Assembly: GCA_963713695.1 (NCBI GenBank)
Contig: CAVQMU010000010.1
Location: 62,001 to 126,000, forward strand
Direction of reading: 5' to 3'
Origin: Rhodoblastus sp963713695
Lineage (GTDB): Bacteria > Pseudomonadota > Alphaproteobacteria > Rhizobiales > Beijerinckiaceae
Length of the DNA stretch: 64,000 bases
Of this stretch, positions 19,283-27,074 are shown piece by piece; within the stretch, counting starts at the first letter, position 1; each line of letters opens with the position of its first letter. Below the pieces are notes generated by a model. The model saw only the letters and a list, made by a program, of their open reading frames with translations, made no database searches and was not told where the DNA came from. A program made the position numbers and the translations under genes.

Positions 19283-21418
19283 CTACGCCCCGCCCACCTT
19301 GGAAAAGTCCGCGACGAGGTGCATGGCGCGGCGGAGTTGCGCGAGCAGCTGCAGGCGATTCTTCCGCAGGTCGGCGTTTTCTGCGTTGACCGTCACGTGA
19401 TCGAAGAAGGCGTCCACGGGCGCCCGCAGTTTCGACAACGCATGCAGCGCGCCGTCGAAATCTTCCGTCTTCAGTTTTTCTGCGACTTCACTGTCGGCGC
19501 GGTCGAGCGCGGCGGCCAGCGCGTGCTCCTGCGGTTCGATGCGGAGGTTGGCCTGCGGATGCGCCTCGAAGGAGCCCGCGCCGTCCTTCTTTTCCTCGGC
19601 CTTGAGGATGTTGGTCGCGCGCTTGTAGCCGGCGAGCAGGCTCGCGCCGTCGTCGGTGGCGAGGAATTTGTCGAGGGCGGCGATGCGGGTCGTGATCATG
19701 ACGAGGTCATCCTCTCCCAGCGCGAAAACCGCGTCGAGCAAATCGTGGCGGACGCCGCGATCCCGAAGGTCGATCTTGAGCCTGTCCGCGAAAAACGCGA
19801 GCAGATTTTTCGCGATTTCCGGTTGATTCGCTTGCGCGCCAAAACCGGCGGCGATGGAAGCGAAAAGCGGCGCCAGGCGCAACCTTAGACCGTTCTCCAA
19901 AATCAGCCGGATAACGCCCAGCGCCGCGCGCCTGAGCGCAAATGGGTCCTTGCTTCCGGTTGGCTTTTCGTCGATCGCCCAGAAGCCGACGAGCGTGTCG
20001 AGCTTGTCGGCCAGAGCCACGGCGATGGATACGGGCGCCGTGGGTATGCGGTCGTTCGGCCCTTGTGGCTTGTAATGATCCTCGATGGCCGCGGCGACGG
20101 AGGCGTCCTCGCCCTGCAATTCGGCGTAGCGACGGCCCATCAGGCCTTGCGTCTCCGGGAATTCGCCGACGGCCTCGCTGACGAGATCCGCCTTGGCCAG
20201 TTCCGCCGCGCGCGCCGCTAAAACCGGATCGGCGCCGACCTTCGGCGCCAGCTCCCTTGCCAGCGCCATGATGCGGTCCACACGCGCGCCTTGCGTCCCA
20301 AGTTTTTGATGGAACACAATGTTCAATGCGCGCAGCTTGGCGAGGCGCTGGTCGAGCGGCTTGCCCTTGTCCGAGTAGTCGGGCAGGGGCGCCTGGTCGG
20401 TCTTCCAGAAATACAGCGCGTCGGACAGCCGCGCGCGGACGACGCGGCCATTGCCCGCGGCGATCTGCTTGCCGCCGTCGCTGGCCAGAATATTCGACAC
20501 CAGCAGAAATTTGTTCGCGAGCTTTCCAGTGCTCGGATCGCGCAGCACGAAGCATTTTTGATTGGCGCGAATGGTCGCGCGGATCACTTCGCCGGGAATG
20601 TCCAGAAAGCTCGCATCGAACTCGCCCATCAGCACGACAGGCCATTCGACGAGGCCGGCGACTTCGTGCAGAAGCCCTTCGTCCTCGACCAGCTCCAGCC
20701 CCTGGGCGAAGGCCAGATCCTTGCAGTCGTGCAGGATGATGTCGCGGCGGCGCGCGGGGTCGAGCACGACTTTCGCGGCGTCGAGGGCCTGATGGTAATC
20801 GTCGAAGCGCCGCACTTTTATGGGCTCCGGCGCCAAAAAACGATGGCCGTAGGTGACGGCGCCGGCCTTGATGCCTCCGACTTCGAAGGGCACGATTTCA
20901 GGGTCTTCGGTCTCCGGGCCGAAGGTGGCGACGATCGAATGCAGCGGGCGCACCCAGCGCAGGCAGTTCGGATCGGCCGAGCGCGCGCCCCAGCGCATGG
21001 CCTTCGGCCAAGGGAAAGTGCGAATGATCTCCGGCAGGATTTCAGCGAACACGTCGAGCGTCGCCGCGCCCTTGCGCTCGATGGCCGCGACATAGAACTG
21101 GCCGCCTTTCTTGTCCGTCTCGATCTTCGCTTGGTCCAGCGAAGCAAGTCCCGCGCTTTTCAGAAATCCTTGCACGGCCTGTTCCGGCGCGCCGACGCGC
21201 GGGCCTTTTTTTTCCTCGCGCTGGTCGGGCTGCCGGGTCGGCAAGCCTACGATGTTCAGCGTCAACCGGCGCGGCGTGACGAAGGAATTCGCCGCCTCAT
21301 AGGTCAGGCCGCGCGCGATGAGCGCGTCGGTGACGAGCTTCTTCAGGTCGGCAGCGGCTTGCGCCTGCATGCGGGCCGGAATTTCCTCGGAAAAGAGTTC
21401 AAGCAGCAGATCGGACAT
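19283..21418 (-). CDS. glyS: Glycyl-tRNA synthetase beta subunit
   Basis: A 711-residue beta chain of the tetrameric (alpha2beta2) glycyl-tRNA synthetase. The start MSDLLLELFSEEIPARMQAQ is the conserved beginning of the family, so the ATG at 21418 is preferred to one five codons upstream. The core has VGEFPETQGLMGRRYA and FALRRAALGVIRLILENGLR. The C-terminal part carries the DALR-type anticodon-binding helices (FDGALHALSKLRAPVDAFFD). Together with GlyQ it charges tRNA-Gly in the cytoplasm. It lies 44 bases after glyQ on the same strand. Confidence 0.96.
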   Translation of the reverse strand: MSDLLLELFSEEIPARMQAQAAADLKKLVTDALIARGLTYEAANSFVTPRRLTLNIVGLPTRQPDQREEKKGPRVGAPEQAVQGFLKSAGLASLDQAKIETDKKGGQFYVAAIERKGAATLDVFAEILPEIIRTFPWPKAMRWGARSADPNCLRWVRPLHSIVATFGPETEDPEIVPFEVGGIKAGAVTYGHRFLAPEPIKVRRFDDYHQALDAAKVVLDPARRRDIILHDCKDLAFAQGLELVEDEGLLHEVAGLVEWPVVLMGEFDASFLDIPGEVIRATIRANQKCFVLRDPSTGKLANKFLLVSNILASDGGKQIAAGNGRVVRARLSDALYFWKTDQAPLPDYSDKGKPLDQRLAKLRALNIVFHQKLGTQGARVDRIMALARELAPKVGADPVLAARAAELAKADLVSEAVGEFPETQGLMGRRYAELQGEDASVAAAIEDHYKPQGPNDRIPTAPVSIAVALADKLDTLVGFWAIDEKPTGSKDPFALRRAALGVIRLILENGLRLRLAPLFASIAAGFGAQANQPEIAKNLLAFFADRLKIDLRDRGVRHDLLDAVFALGEDDLVMITTRIAALDKFLATDDGASLLAGYKRATNILKAEEKKDGAGSFEAHPQANLRIEPQEHALAAALDRADSEVAEKLKTEDFDGALHALSKLRAPVDAFFDHVTVNAENADLRKNRLQLLAQLRRAMHLVADFSKVGGA

Positions 21419-21462
21419 TTGGGGGCTTTTCAAAAGGAGTCAGGTAGCGGTCAGGCGAGAGC

Positions 21463-22404
21463 TTACGCTCCCGCTCCCTCCGTTTTCAGCCAGGCGGCGC
21501 CGCACGCCTTGGCCAGTTCGCGCACCCGCAGAATGTAGCTCTGTCGCTCGGTCACCGAAATGACGCCGCGCGCGTCGAGCAGGTTGAAGGCATGGCTGGC
21601 CTTGATGCACTGGTCATAGGCAGGCAGCACCATCTTGTGATGCTGGTCGTCGCCTTGCTCGCCGAAGGCCAGCAGAGATTGGCATTCCGCCTCGGCGCGC
21701 TCAAAGTCGCCGAACAGTTTTTTGGCGTCGGCGGCCTCAAAATTGTGCCGGGAATATTCCTGCTCGGCCTGCAGGAAGACGTCGCCGTACGAGATTCGAT
21801 CCGCCCCCTCGAACCCATTGAAATTCAGGTCGTAAACGTTCTCGACCCCCTGCACGTACATGGCGAGGCGCTCGAGCCCGTAGGTCAGTTCGCCCGAGAC
21901 GGGGGCGCATTCGACGCCGGCCACCTGCTGGAAATAGGTGAATTGCGAGACCTCCATGCCGTCGCACCAGCATTCCCAGCCAAGACCCCAGGCGCCGAGC
22001 GTCGGGCTCTCCCAGTCGTCCTCGACGAAGCGAATGTCGTGCAGGGCGCCGTCGACGCCAATCGCGGCGAGCGATTGCAGGTATAGGTCCTGCAGATTGT
22101 CCGGGCTTGGCTTCAGGATCACCTGGAACTGGTAATAATGCTGGAGCCGGTTGGGGTTTTCGCCATAGCGGCCGTCCTTGGGGCGGCGCGAGGGCTGGAC
22201 GTAGGCGGCCTTCCACGGTTTTTTGCCCAGGGAGCGCAGGGTCGTCGCGGGATGGAAGGTGCCGGCGCCGACTTCCATGTCATAGGGCTGGAGGATCACG
22301 GCGCCTTGTTGCGCCCAAAACTGCTGCAACGTCAGGATCAAGCCCTGGAAGGATTTCTTGGGGTCGAGCGGCGATTGTTTTTGCGTCGCGTCAGTCTGGG
22401 TCAT
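21463..22404 (-). CDS. glyQ: Glycyl-tRNA synthetase alpha subunit
   Basis: A 313-residue catalytic alpha chain. Family-defining blocks are visible: FQGLILTLQQFWAQQGAVIL, QPYDMEVGAGTFHPATTLRS, YVQPSRRPKDGRYGENPNRL with the ATP-binding residues, and GWECWCDGMEVSQFTYFQQ. It forms glycyl-adenylate and, with GlyS, glycyl-tRNA. It is the first gene of glyQ-glyS. The upstream 176 bases, shared with a divergent Gly-rich protein gene, should hold its promoter. Confidence 0.97.
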   Translation of the reverse strand: MTQTDATQKQSPLDPKKSFQGLILTLQQFWAQQGAVILQPYDMEVGAGTFHPATTLRSLGKKPWKAAYVQPSRRPKDGRYGENPNRLQHYYQFQVILKPSPDNLQDLYLQSLAAIGVDGALHDIRFVEDDWESPTLGAWGLGWECWCDGMEVSQFTYFQQVAGVECAPVSGELTYGLERLAMYVQGVENVYDLNFNGFEGADRISYGDVFLQAEQEYSRHNFEAADAKKLFGDFERAEAECQSLLAFGEQGDDQHHKMVLPAYDQCIKASHAFNLLDARGVISVTERQSYILRVRELAKACGAAWLKTEGAGA

Positions 22405-22580
22405 GGGGCGCTCGTGTCTCTAAGCCAAGGCGGCGCAAACTAGAGCGCCCGCGAAATCGGGTCAACCGAAGCGCGGTGGCGGTCGTACCTTTAAATAAAA
22501 TTACATCAGGAACAAACGATCCGGCGCCCACGTTTTCCGAGCCTGAAGTCCTCTGGAACCATCCATGAAAGGAACGGAAA

Positions 22581-23069
22581 ATGACTTTCAGGAGTGGAAT
22601 TTTTAAGACCGGCATGGTTGCCGCAGCATTGGCGCTGGGTTCATTGACGATGTCGGCGCCGGCGATGGCGCGCGGCGGCGGTGGCGGCGGCGGCGGCGGT
22701 CATGGCGGCGGCGGCGGCTTCGGCGGCGGCGGCCATGGCGGCGGCTTCGGCGGCGGCGGCTTTGGGGGTGGCCATGGCGGCTTTGGGGGGCACGGCGGCT
22801 TTGGCGGCGGGGGTTTCGCCGGCGGCCATGGGGGCTTCGCCGGCGGTCATGGCGGGTTTGGCCATGGGCGAGGCTATGGCGGCTATGGTGGTTACGGTTG
22901 GGGCGGCTTCTATCCCGATTACGGCTGGGACTACGGCTGGGATTACCCCTACGGCTATGACTATGGCTACAACGACTACGATTACGGCGCCTATCCCAAT
23001 TGCTCGCTCCGGCGCGTGCACGTGCATACGGCCTATGGCTGGCGCTGGCGCAGCGTTCAATATTGCTGA
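22581..23069 (+). CDS. Glycine/tyrosine-rich secreted protein A
   Basis: A 162-residue protein. The signal peptide (KTGMVAAALALGSLTMSAPA then MARG) is followed by about 75 residues of Gly, His and Phe repeats (GGGGFGGGHGGFGGHGGF). A Tyr/Asp/Trp-rich segment (YPDYGWDYGWDYPYGYDYGY) and a short C-terminal module with two Cys (PNCSLRRVHVHTAYGWRWRS and QYC) close it. No catalytic domain is visible. Composition resembles envelope-structural or sulfur-globule-type proteins, but that is only a resemblance. A paralogue follows 165 bases downstream, and a strong terminator lies between them. Confidence 0.7.
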   Translation: MTFRSGIFKTGMVAAALALGSLTMSAPAMARGGGGGGGGGHGGGGGFGGGGHGGGFGGGGFGGGHGGFGGHGGFGGGGFAGGHGGFAGGHGGFGHGRGYGGYGGYGWGGFYPDYGWDYGWDYPYGYDYGYNDYDYGAYPNCSLRRVHVHTAYGWRWRSVQYC

Positions 23070-23105
23070 AGCCGGTCTGGCCGGATAGGGTTCTGACCAA
23101 GTTAG

Positions 23106-23139
23106 CCGGGGCGCGGGGCATCCCGCGCCCCGGTTTTTT
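23106..23139 (+). terminator. Strong intrinsic terminator
   Basis: A perfect 12-bp stem, CCGGGGCGCGGG (23106-23117) and CCCGCGCCCCGG (23122-23133), with a GCAT loop and six T residues. It ends the transcript of the first Gly-rich gene and shows that the second paralogue has its own promoter. Confidence 0.9.
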
Positions 23140-23233
23140 AGTGCTGTCGCGACAAAAAATTGATAAATCGTTCAGCTTCAGTTCATGGACGCAAGCTTAG
23201 GACTATTTTGTCCATGGAATAGGAGTCACTGCG

Positions 23234-23623
23234 ATGGCGGTTTCAGTTCGAGTTCTCAAGATCGCGGCCGTCGCCGCAATCGTCGCGGCCGGGTCGATGA
23301 CGCTTTCGGAGCCCGCTTTCGCGCGTGGCGGCGGCGGACACGGTGGCGGCGGCTTCCATGGCGGCGGCTTTGGCGGCCACGGATTCGGCGGCCGCGGCTA
23401 TGGCTACGGCGGATGGGGCTACGGGGGCTGGGGCTATCCCTACGGCTACGGCTACGGCTATGGCTACGGTCCCGGCTATTACGATGATGATTATTATGAC
23501 GATGCGCCTGTCGTCGTGCATCGCTACCACGTGGTTCGCGACCATTATTGCCGGATCGTGCGCAAGCGCGTCCACACCTGCTGCGGCTGGACCTATCGAA
23601 AGGTTCGTTACTGCACCCGCTGA
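23234..23623 (+). CDS. Glycine/tyrosine-rich secreted protein B
   Basis: A 129-residue paralogue of the upstream protein. It has a signal peptide (VAAIVAAGSMTLSEPAFARG), a Gly/His-rich repeat, a Gly-Tyr run (YPYGYGYGYGYGPGYYDDD) and a C-terminal module with four Cys (VRDHYCRIVRKRVHTCCGWT, ending VRYCTR). The C-terminal layout (basic stretch, HT, GW, R-S/K-V, YC) is shared with protein A, which shows common descent. A good ribosome site (AGGAG) precedes ATG 23234. The 5' leader contains a CATGGAC/GTCCATG inverted repeat (about 23184-23217). No function can be assigned. Confidence 0.7.
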   Translation: MAVSVRVLKIAAVAAIVAAGSMTLSEPAFARGGGGHGGGGFHGGGFGGHGFGGRGYGYGGWGYGGWGYPYGYGYGYGYGPGYYDDDYYDDAPVVVHRYHVVRDHYCRIVRKRVHTCCGWTYRKVRYCTR

Positions 23624-23640
23624 AGTCGCGAAAAATGCGA

Positions 23641-23668
23641 AAAACCGGTCTCTTCAGGCCGGTTTTTT
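23641..23668 (+). terminator. Intrinsic terminator
   Basis: AAAACCGG (23641-23648) pairs with CCGGTTTT (23659-23666) over a 10-base loop, followed by further T. It ends the second Gly-rich gene. The tail TTTTTTAATTCAGGAC is present twice (23663-23678 and 23682-23697), and the second copy contains the stop of the convergent methyltransferase gene. Confidence 0.85.
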
Positions 23669-23690
23669 AATTCAGGACCCTTTTTTTAAT

Positions 23691-24452
23691 TCAGGACTCC
23701 AGCAACCGCAGCCCCTTCCGGTGGAGGTCCTGGGCGCGCGGCGTAAAACGCCCGTCGTCTTCATGCAGCACAAGTCCCGGCAGCAGCGAAAGCGGCGTCT
23801 TCGCGCCTTTGCGGCCGCGCAGGATCAGGCGCGTCGCCGCCTCCCCCCGTTTCGGGTAAACCGGCAGGATTTCCAGGCCACCCAGCCTTCCGGCCACTCC
23901 CGCCAGCAGATCGCCGAGCGCGTCGGCGCGGTGGATGGCGACGAAAACGCCTCCCGGCTTCAGCAGCGCGAGAGCGGCCTGCAGCCATTTTTCAATCCCC
24001 CCCTCGTCCAGCACATGCGCCATCGCGCGCGCGGCGTCGGGCGATGGGCGCGACTGGCCCGGCTTCAGGAAGGGCGGATTGGTCACGACGAGATCGGCCG
24101 TTTCCGCCAGCCCGGCGGCTTTTCGCGCCGGAAAATCGAAAAGATCCGCCTCAAAAACGCGCGCGCGGGCCGCCAGGTCGTTTGCCGCGACGTTTTGCCG
24201 CGAAAGTTCGGCTGATTGCGGGTTTTTCTCCAGCAGGACAACCTCGGCGCAGGAATTGGCCTGCGCCAGGATGAGGCCGACCGCGCCGACGCCCGCGCCG
24301 ACGTCGACGATCAGGCCCCCCGGCAGCGGCGGCGCGGCGGCGGCGAGCAGAATCGCGTCGGTGCCAACGCGATGGCCCTTGTCCTGCTGATGCAGGAGAA
24401 GGCGTCCGTCGAGCAGGCGGTCGGGCTCAGTCTTTCGAGAGTTCGCGGCCAA
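23691..24452 (-). CDS. TrmN6-like tRNA adenine-N6 methyltransferase
   Basis: A 253-residue class I SAM-dependent methyltransferase. The N-terminal LLHQQDKGHRVGTDAILLAA block is typical of the TrmN6/YfiC group. The SAM-binding motif is LIVDVGAGVGAVGLILAQAN, with the acidic residue in VVLLEKNPQSAEL. The catalytic tetrapeptide is NPPF in TADLVVTNPPFLKPGQSRP. This pattern marks N6-adenine methylation of RNA, probably A37 of a valine tRNA, although a protein target cannot be excluded. Its start lies inside the 3' end of the DUF2007 gene (26-base overlap), so the two are coupled. Confidence 0.82.
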   Translation of the reverse strand: MAANSRKTEPDRLLDGRLLLHQQDKGHRVGTDAILLAAAAPPLPGGLIVDVGAGVGAVGLILAQANSCAEVVLLEKNPQSAELSRQNVAANDLAARARVFEADLFDFPARKAAGLAETADLVVTNPPFLKPGQSRPSPDAARAMAHVLDEGGIEKWLQAALALLKPGGVFVAIHRADALGDLLAGVAGRLGGLEILPVYPKRGEAATRLILRGRKGAKTPLSLLPGLVLHEDDGRFTPRAQDLHRKGLRLLES

Positions 24453-24651
24453 ACCCGGCCTCCACCAGCACGGCCCTGGCCTGTTCGGCCTGGTCCTCGG
24501 GCACGCAGATGCGGCGGGGCAGGAATCCCGCGGAACCCTCGAGAACGCTCATGTTCTGGTCCGCGACGAAGAAAAACACGCCCTCATCCTTCAGCAGCGC
24601 CGCGATGGCCGAAATCAGCACGATGTCATTGGTGCGCAGGAGTTCGATCAT
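24427..24651 (-). CDS. DUF2007 small protein
   Basis: A 74-residue protein, MIELLRTNDIVLISAIAALL at the start, then a beta-rich part with FFFVADQNMSVLEGSAGFLP and RRICVPEDQAEQARAVLVEA. This is the DUF2007 pattern (putative prokaryotic signal-transducing fold). Its role is unknown. It precedes and overlaps the TrmN6-like gene and is divergent from the polyprenyl synthase, an arrangement common in Rhizobiales. ATG 24651 is chosen because the longer frame upstream is low-complexity and non-homologous. Confidence 0.75.
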   Translation of the reverse strand: MIELLRTNDIVLISAIAALLKDEGVFFFVADQNMSVLEGSAGFLPRRICVPEDQAEQARAVLVEAGFGRELSKD

Positions 24652-24826
24652 GGACGAAAAAGGCTCCGGGCCGCGAATTGCCGCAAATTCCAGGAAACAG
24701 CATACAGGAAACAGCATAGAAGCCCGGCGCCGGGCGTGCAATGGACGACGCCGCGGGGAACGCCAGCTTTGGCTTGGCCGGTCTTGTGCTTGCCCCTTTC
24801 CGGCCAAGGCCCTATGGTCGCGCGCC

Positions 24827-25861
24827 ATGAGAGTTGAGGATAGCGCCTTGGGTCTGGTCATTCCGTTCGACGAAAAAACCGCCGATCCCGGCCTTGAGGC
24901 GCTCGCCGCCCTGGCCGCCCCGGACATGAATCGCGTCAACCAGACCATTCTGGCCCGCACGGGCTCCGATGTCGCGATGATCCCGGAAGTGGCCAATCAT
25001 CTGATTTCTTCAGGCGGCAAAAGGCTGAGGCCCATGCTGGTGCTGGCGGCTGCAGGGCTGTGCGGCTACCAGGGCGACGGCCATATCAAGCTCGCGGCCG
25101 CCGTCGAATTCATGCACACGGCGACTCTGCTGCATGACGATGTGGTTGACCAGAGCGACATGCGGCGCGGAAAGCTCGCGGCGCGCATGCTCTGGGGCAA
25201 CGAGGCCAGCGTGCTGGTCGGCGACTTCCTGCTCGGGCAGGCGTTCCGCATGATGGTGGAAGTCGGATCATTGGCCTGTCTCGACGTGCTCTCCGTCGCC
25301 GCCACCGTAATCGCCGAGGGCGAGGTGATGCAGTTGTCCGCAGCCAAGGACACGCAGACGACCGAGGACGCCTATCTCGCGGTGATCCGCGCCAAGACGG
25401 CGGAGCTGTTCGCCGCCGCCGCGGAAGTCGGCCCCACCGTCGCCAATCGCCCAAAGGCGGAAATCGCCGCCTGTCGCGCCTATGGCATGAATCTCGGCGT
25501 CGCCTTCCAGCTCATCGACGACGCGCTCGATTACGGGGGACAGGCGGCAAAGCTCGGCAAGAATGTCGGCGACGATTTTCGCGAGGGCAAGATCACTCTC
25601 CCGGTCGTGCTGTCTTTCAGACGCGGCAATGAGGCTGAGCGCGCCTTCTGGAAGCGGGTGCTGGAGGAAGGCAAGATCGAGGACGGCGATCTCGAAACCG
25701 CGCTGGCGATGATGAAAAAGCATCGCGCGCTGGAAGACACGGTCGAACGCGCCCGCCACTATGGCGCCATGGCCCGCGATGCGCTGGAGCTTTTCCAGGA
25801 TTCACCCTGGCGCCGGGCGCTGCTCGAAGCCGTCGATTTCTGCATCGGCCGCGCACACTAA
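24827..25861 (+). CDS. Polyprenyl (octa/decaprenyl) diphosphate synthase
   Basis: A 344-residue all-trans prenyl synthase. It has the GGKRLRPMLVL substrate loop, the first Asp-rich motif LLHDDVVDQSDMRRGK, the Lys-Thr pair in RAKTAELFAAAAEVG, and the second Asp-rich motif AFQLIDDALDYGG followed by LGKNVGDDFREGKITLP. It extends farnesyl diphosphate to the long chain used for ubiquinone; in alphaproteobacteria the product is usually C40-C50, but the chain length cannot be read with certainty. ATG 24827 (MRVEDSALG) is chosen over an earlier in-frame start because the upstream 106 codons have no family similarity. Confidence 0.92.
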   Translation: MRVEDSALGLVIPFDEKTADPGLEALAALAAPDMNRVNQTILARTGSDVAMIPEVANHLISSGGKRLRPMLVLAAAGLCGYQGDGHIKLAAAVEFMHTATLLHDDVVDQSDMRRGKLAARMLWGNEASVLVGDFLLGQAFRMMVEVGSLACLDVLSVAATVIAEGEVMQLSAAKDTQTTEDAYLAVIRAKTAELFAAAAEVGPTVANRPKAEIAACRAYGMNLGVAFQLIDDALDYGGQAAKLGKNVGDDFREGKITLPVVLSFRRGNEAERAFWKRVLEEGKIEDGDLETALAMMKKHRALEDTVERARHYGAMARDALELFQDSPWRRALLEAVDFCIGRAH

Positions 25862-25878
25862 GCGCAGCTCAGGCGCCG

Positions 25879-27000
25879 TCACGACGCCGCGTCCCCGGCG
25901 GCATGCGCCCGTCGCGCGCCGAGCGGCTTTTCGCCGCCGATGGCGGCGTCTTTCAATGTCTGGCGCTCCATCTCGAAATTGAGTTCCGCGCCGGCGAGCA
26001 CGACGATGTTCGAGATCCAGATCCAGGTCATGAAGCCAATGGCGGCGCCGAGCGAGCCATAAGTCCGGTTGTAGCTGCCAAATTGCGTCACGTACCAGGA
26101 GAACAGGCCGGAAGCCGCAAGCCACAAGACGGCGGCGAGAACGCTGCCCGCGCTGATCCAGCGCCATTTTGGCCGGTTGCGGCTCGGGCCGAAGCGATAG
26201 AGAACGGCGAGGCTGAAGATCACGATCAGCAGCAGGGCCGGCCAGCGCAGCAAGGCCAAATACCATGCCTGCTCGTTGAGGCCGAGAAATTGCAGCGCGA
26301 CGGGCACGACGACGATGCCGGTGAGGGCCAGGATCGCGAAAAGCAGCGCGGCGCCCGTAAAGGTCAGCGATTGCAGATTGAGCCCGATCAGGCCCCGCTT
26401 TTCCGGCTCCTCGTAAGCGATGTTCAGCGCGTCGAACAGCGATTTGACCCCACCATTGGCGCTCCACAGCGAGAGCAGCAGACTCGCCGCCAGGGTAAGG
26501 CCGAGGCTGCCGTTGCCCTTTGACGCAAGGCGCTTGACCTGATCGCCGATGATGTCGATCGCGCCATCTGGCAGGATGCCGCGCAAGCTGGCGATGTGCT
26601 GGTTGATTGTTTGGGGATCTGCGACCAGGCCATATATCGAGACGAGGGCCGCAATGGCCGGGAAGATTGCCAGGATGGCGTAAAAGGTCACGCCCGCCGA
26701 AATGAGCAGGATCCGGTCGGCGCTCAACTTGCGCCAGACGCACCAGGCGATGCCTTTCCAGTCGCGGGGGGAGATTTCGGCCGGTCCGCTCGCATCGCGG
26801 CCGCGGTTCGGCTCGGGCAAACGGCTTGCTTCGCTCTCGTCGCAGACAGGTCCGCTCGACGCTGCCGGCTTCTCCACGCGATCCATGCGCCGGCCCAGCG
26901 CTATGCCCAGGCCGACCAGGAGAACGCCGAGGATGATGTCGCCATCTGTAGGGCGGACGCGGATGTCGCGGCGTTTTGGGGCTTGCGCGGGTGAGGTCAT
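25879..27000 (-). CDS. YihY/BrkB family inner-membrane protein
   Basis: A 373-residue protein starting at MTSPAQAPKRRDIRVRPTDG. One N-terminal hydrophobic helix (IILGVLLVGLGIALGRRMD) precedes the YihY/BrkB domain, which has about six membrane helices: ISAGVTFYAILAIFPAIAAL, then SLGLTLAASLLLSLWSANGG and the conserved RTYGSLGAAIGFMTWIWISN, then VVLAGAELNFEMER. Despite the old name RNase BN, this family is not a nuclease; a transport role is suspected. It is convergent with the polyprenyl synthase. Its start is 75 bases from the end of the ABC exporter gene on the same strand. Confidence 0.85.
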   Translation of the reverse strand: MTSPAQAPKRRDIRVRPTDGDIILGVLLVGLGIALGRRMDRVEKPAASSGPVCDESEASRLPEPNRGRDASGPAEISPRDWKGIAWCVWRKLSADRILLISAGVTFYAILAIFPAIAALVSIYGLVADPQTINQHIASLRGILPDGAIDIIGDQVKRLASKGNGSLGLTLAASLLLSLWSANGGVKSLFDALNIAYEEPEKRGLIGLNLQSLTFTGAALLFAILALTGIVVVPVALQFLGLNEQAWYLALLRWPALLLIVIFSLAVLYRFGPSRNRPKWRWISAGSVLAAVLWLAASGLFSWYVTQFGSYNRTYGSLGAAIGFMTWIWISNIVVLAGAELNFEMERQTLKDAAIGGEKPLGARRAHAAGDAAS

Positions 27001-27074
27001 GTTGCGCCGGAATCGGGACGGGTTTTGGCACAACAGGCGCCGGCGCCCTTGGTTCCGGCCCCGGGATCCTCGAT

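Noticed and set aside
22641..23060. Ala-rich minus-strand frames opposite the Gly-rich genes
   Set aside because: They are complements of Gly codon repeats (GGC read as GCC) and carry no independent signal.
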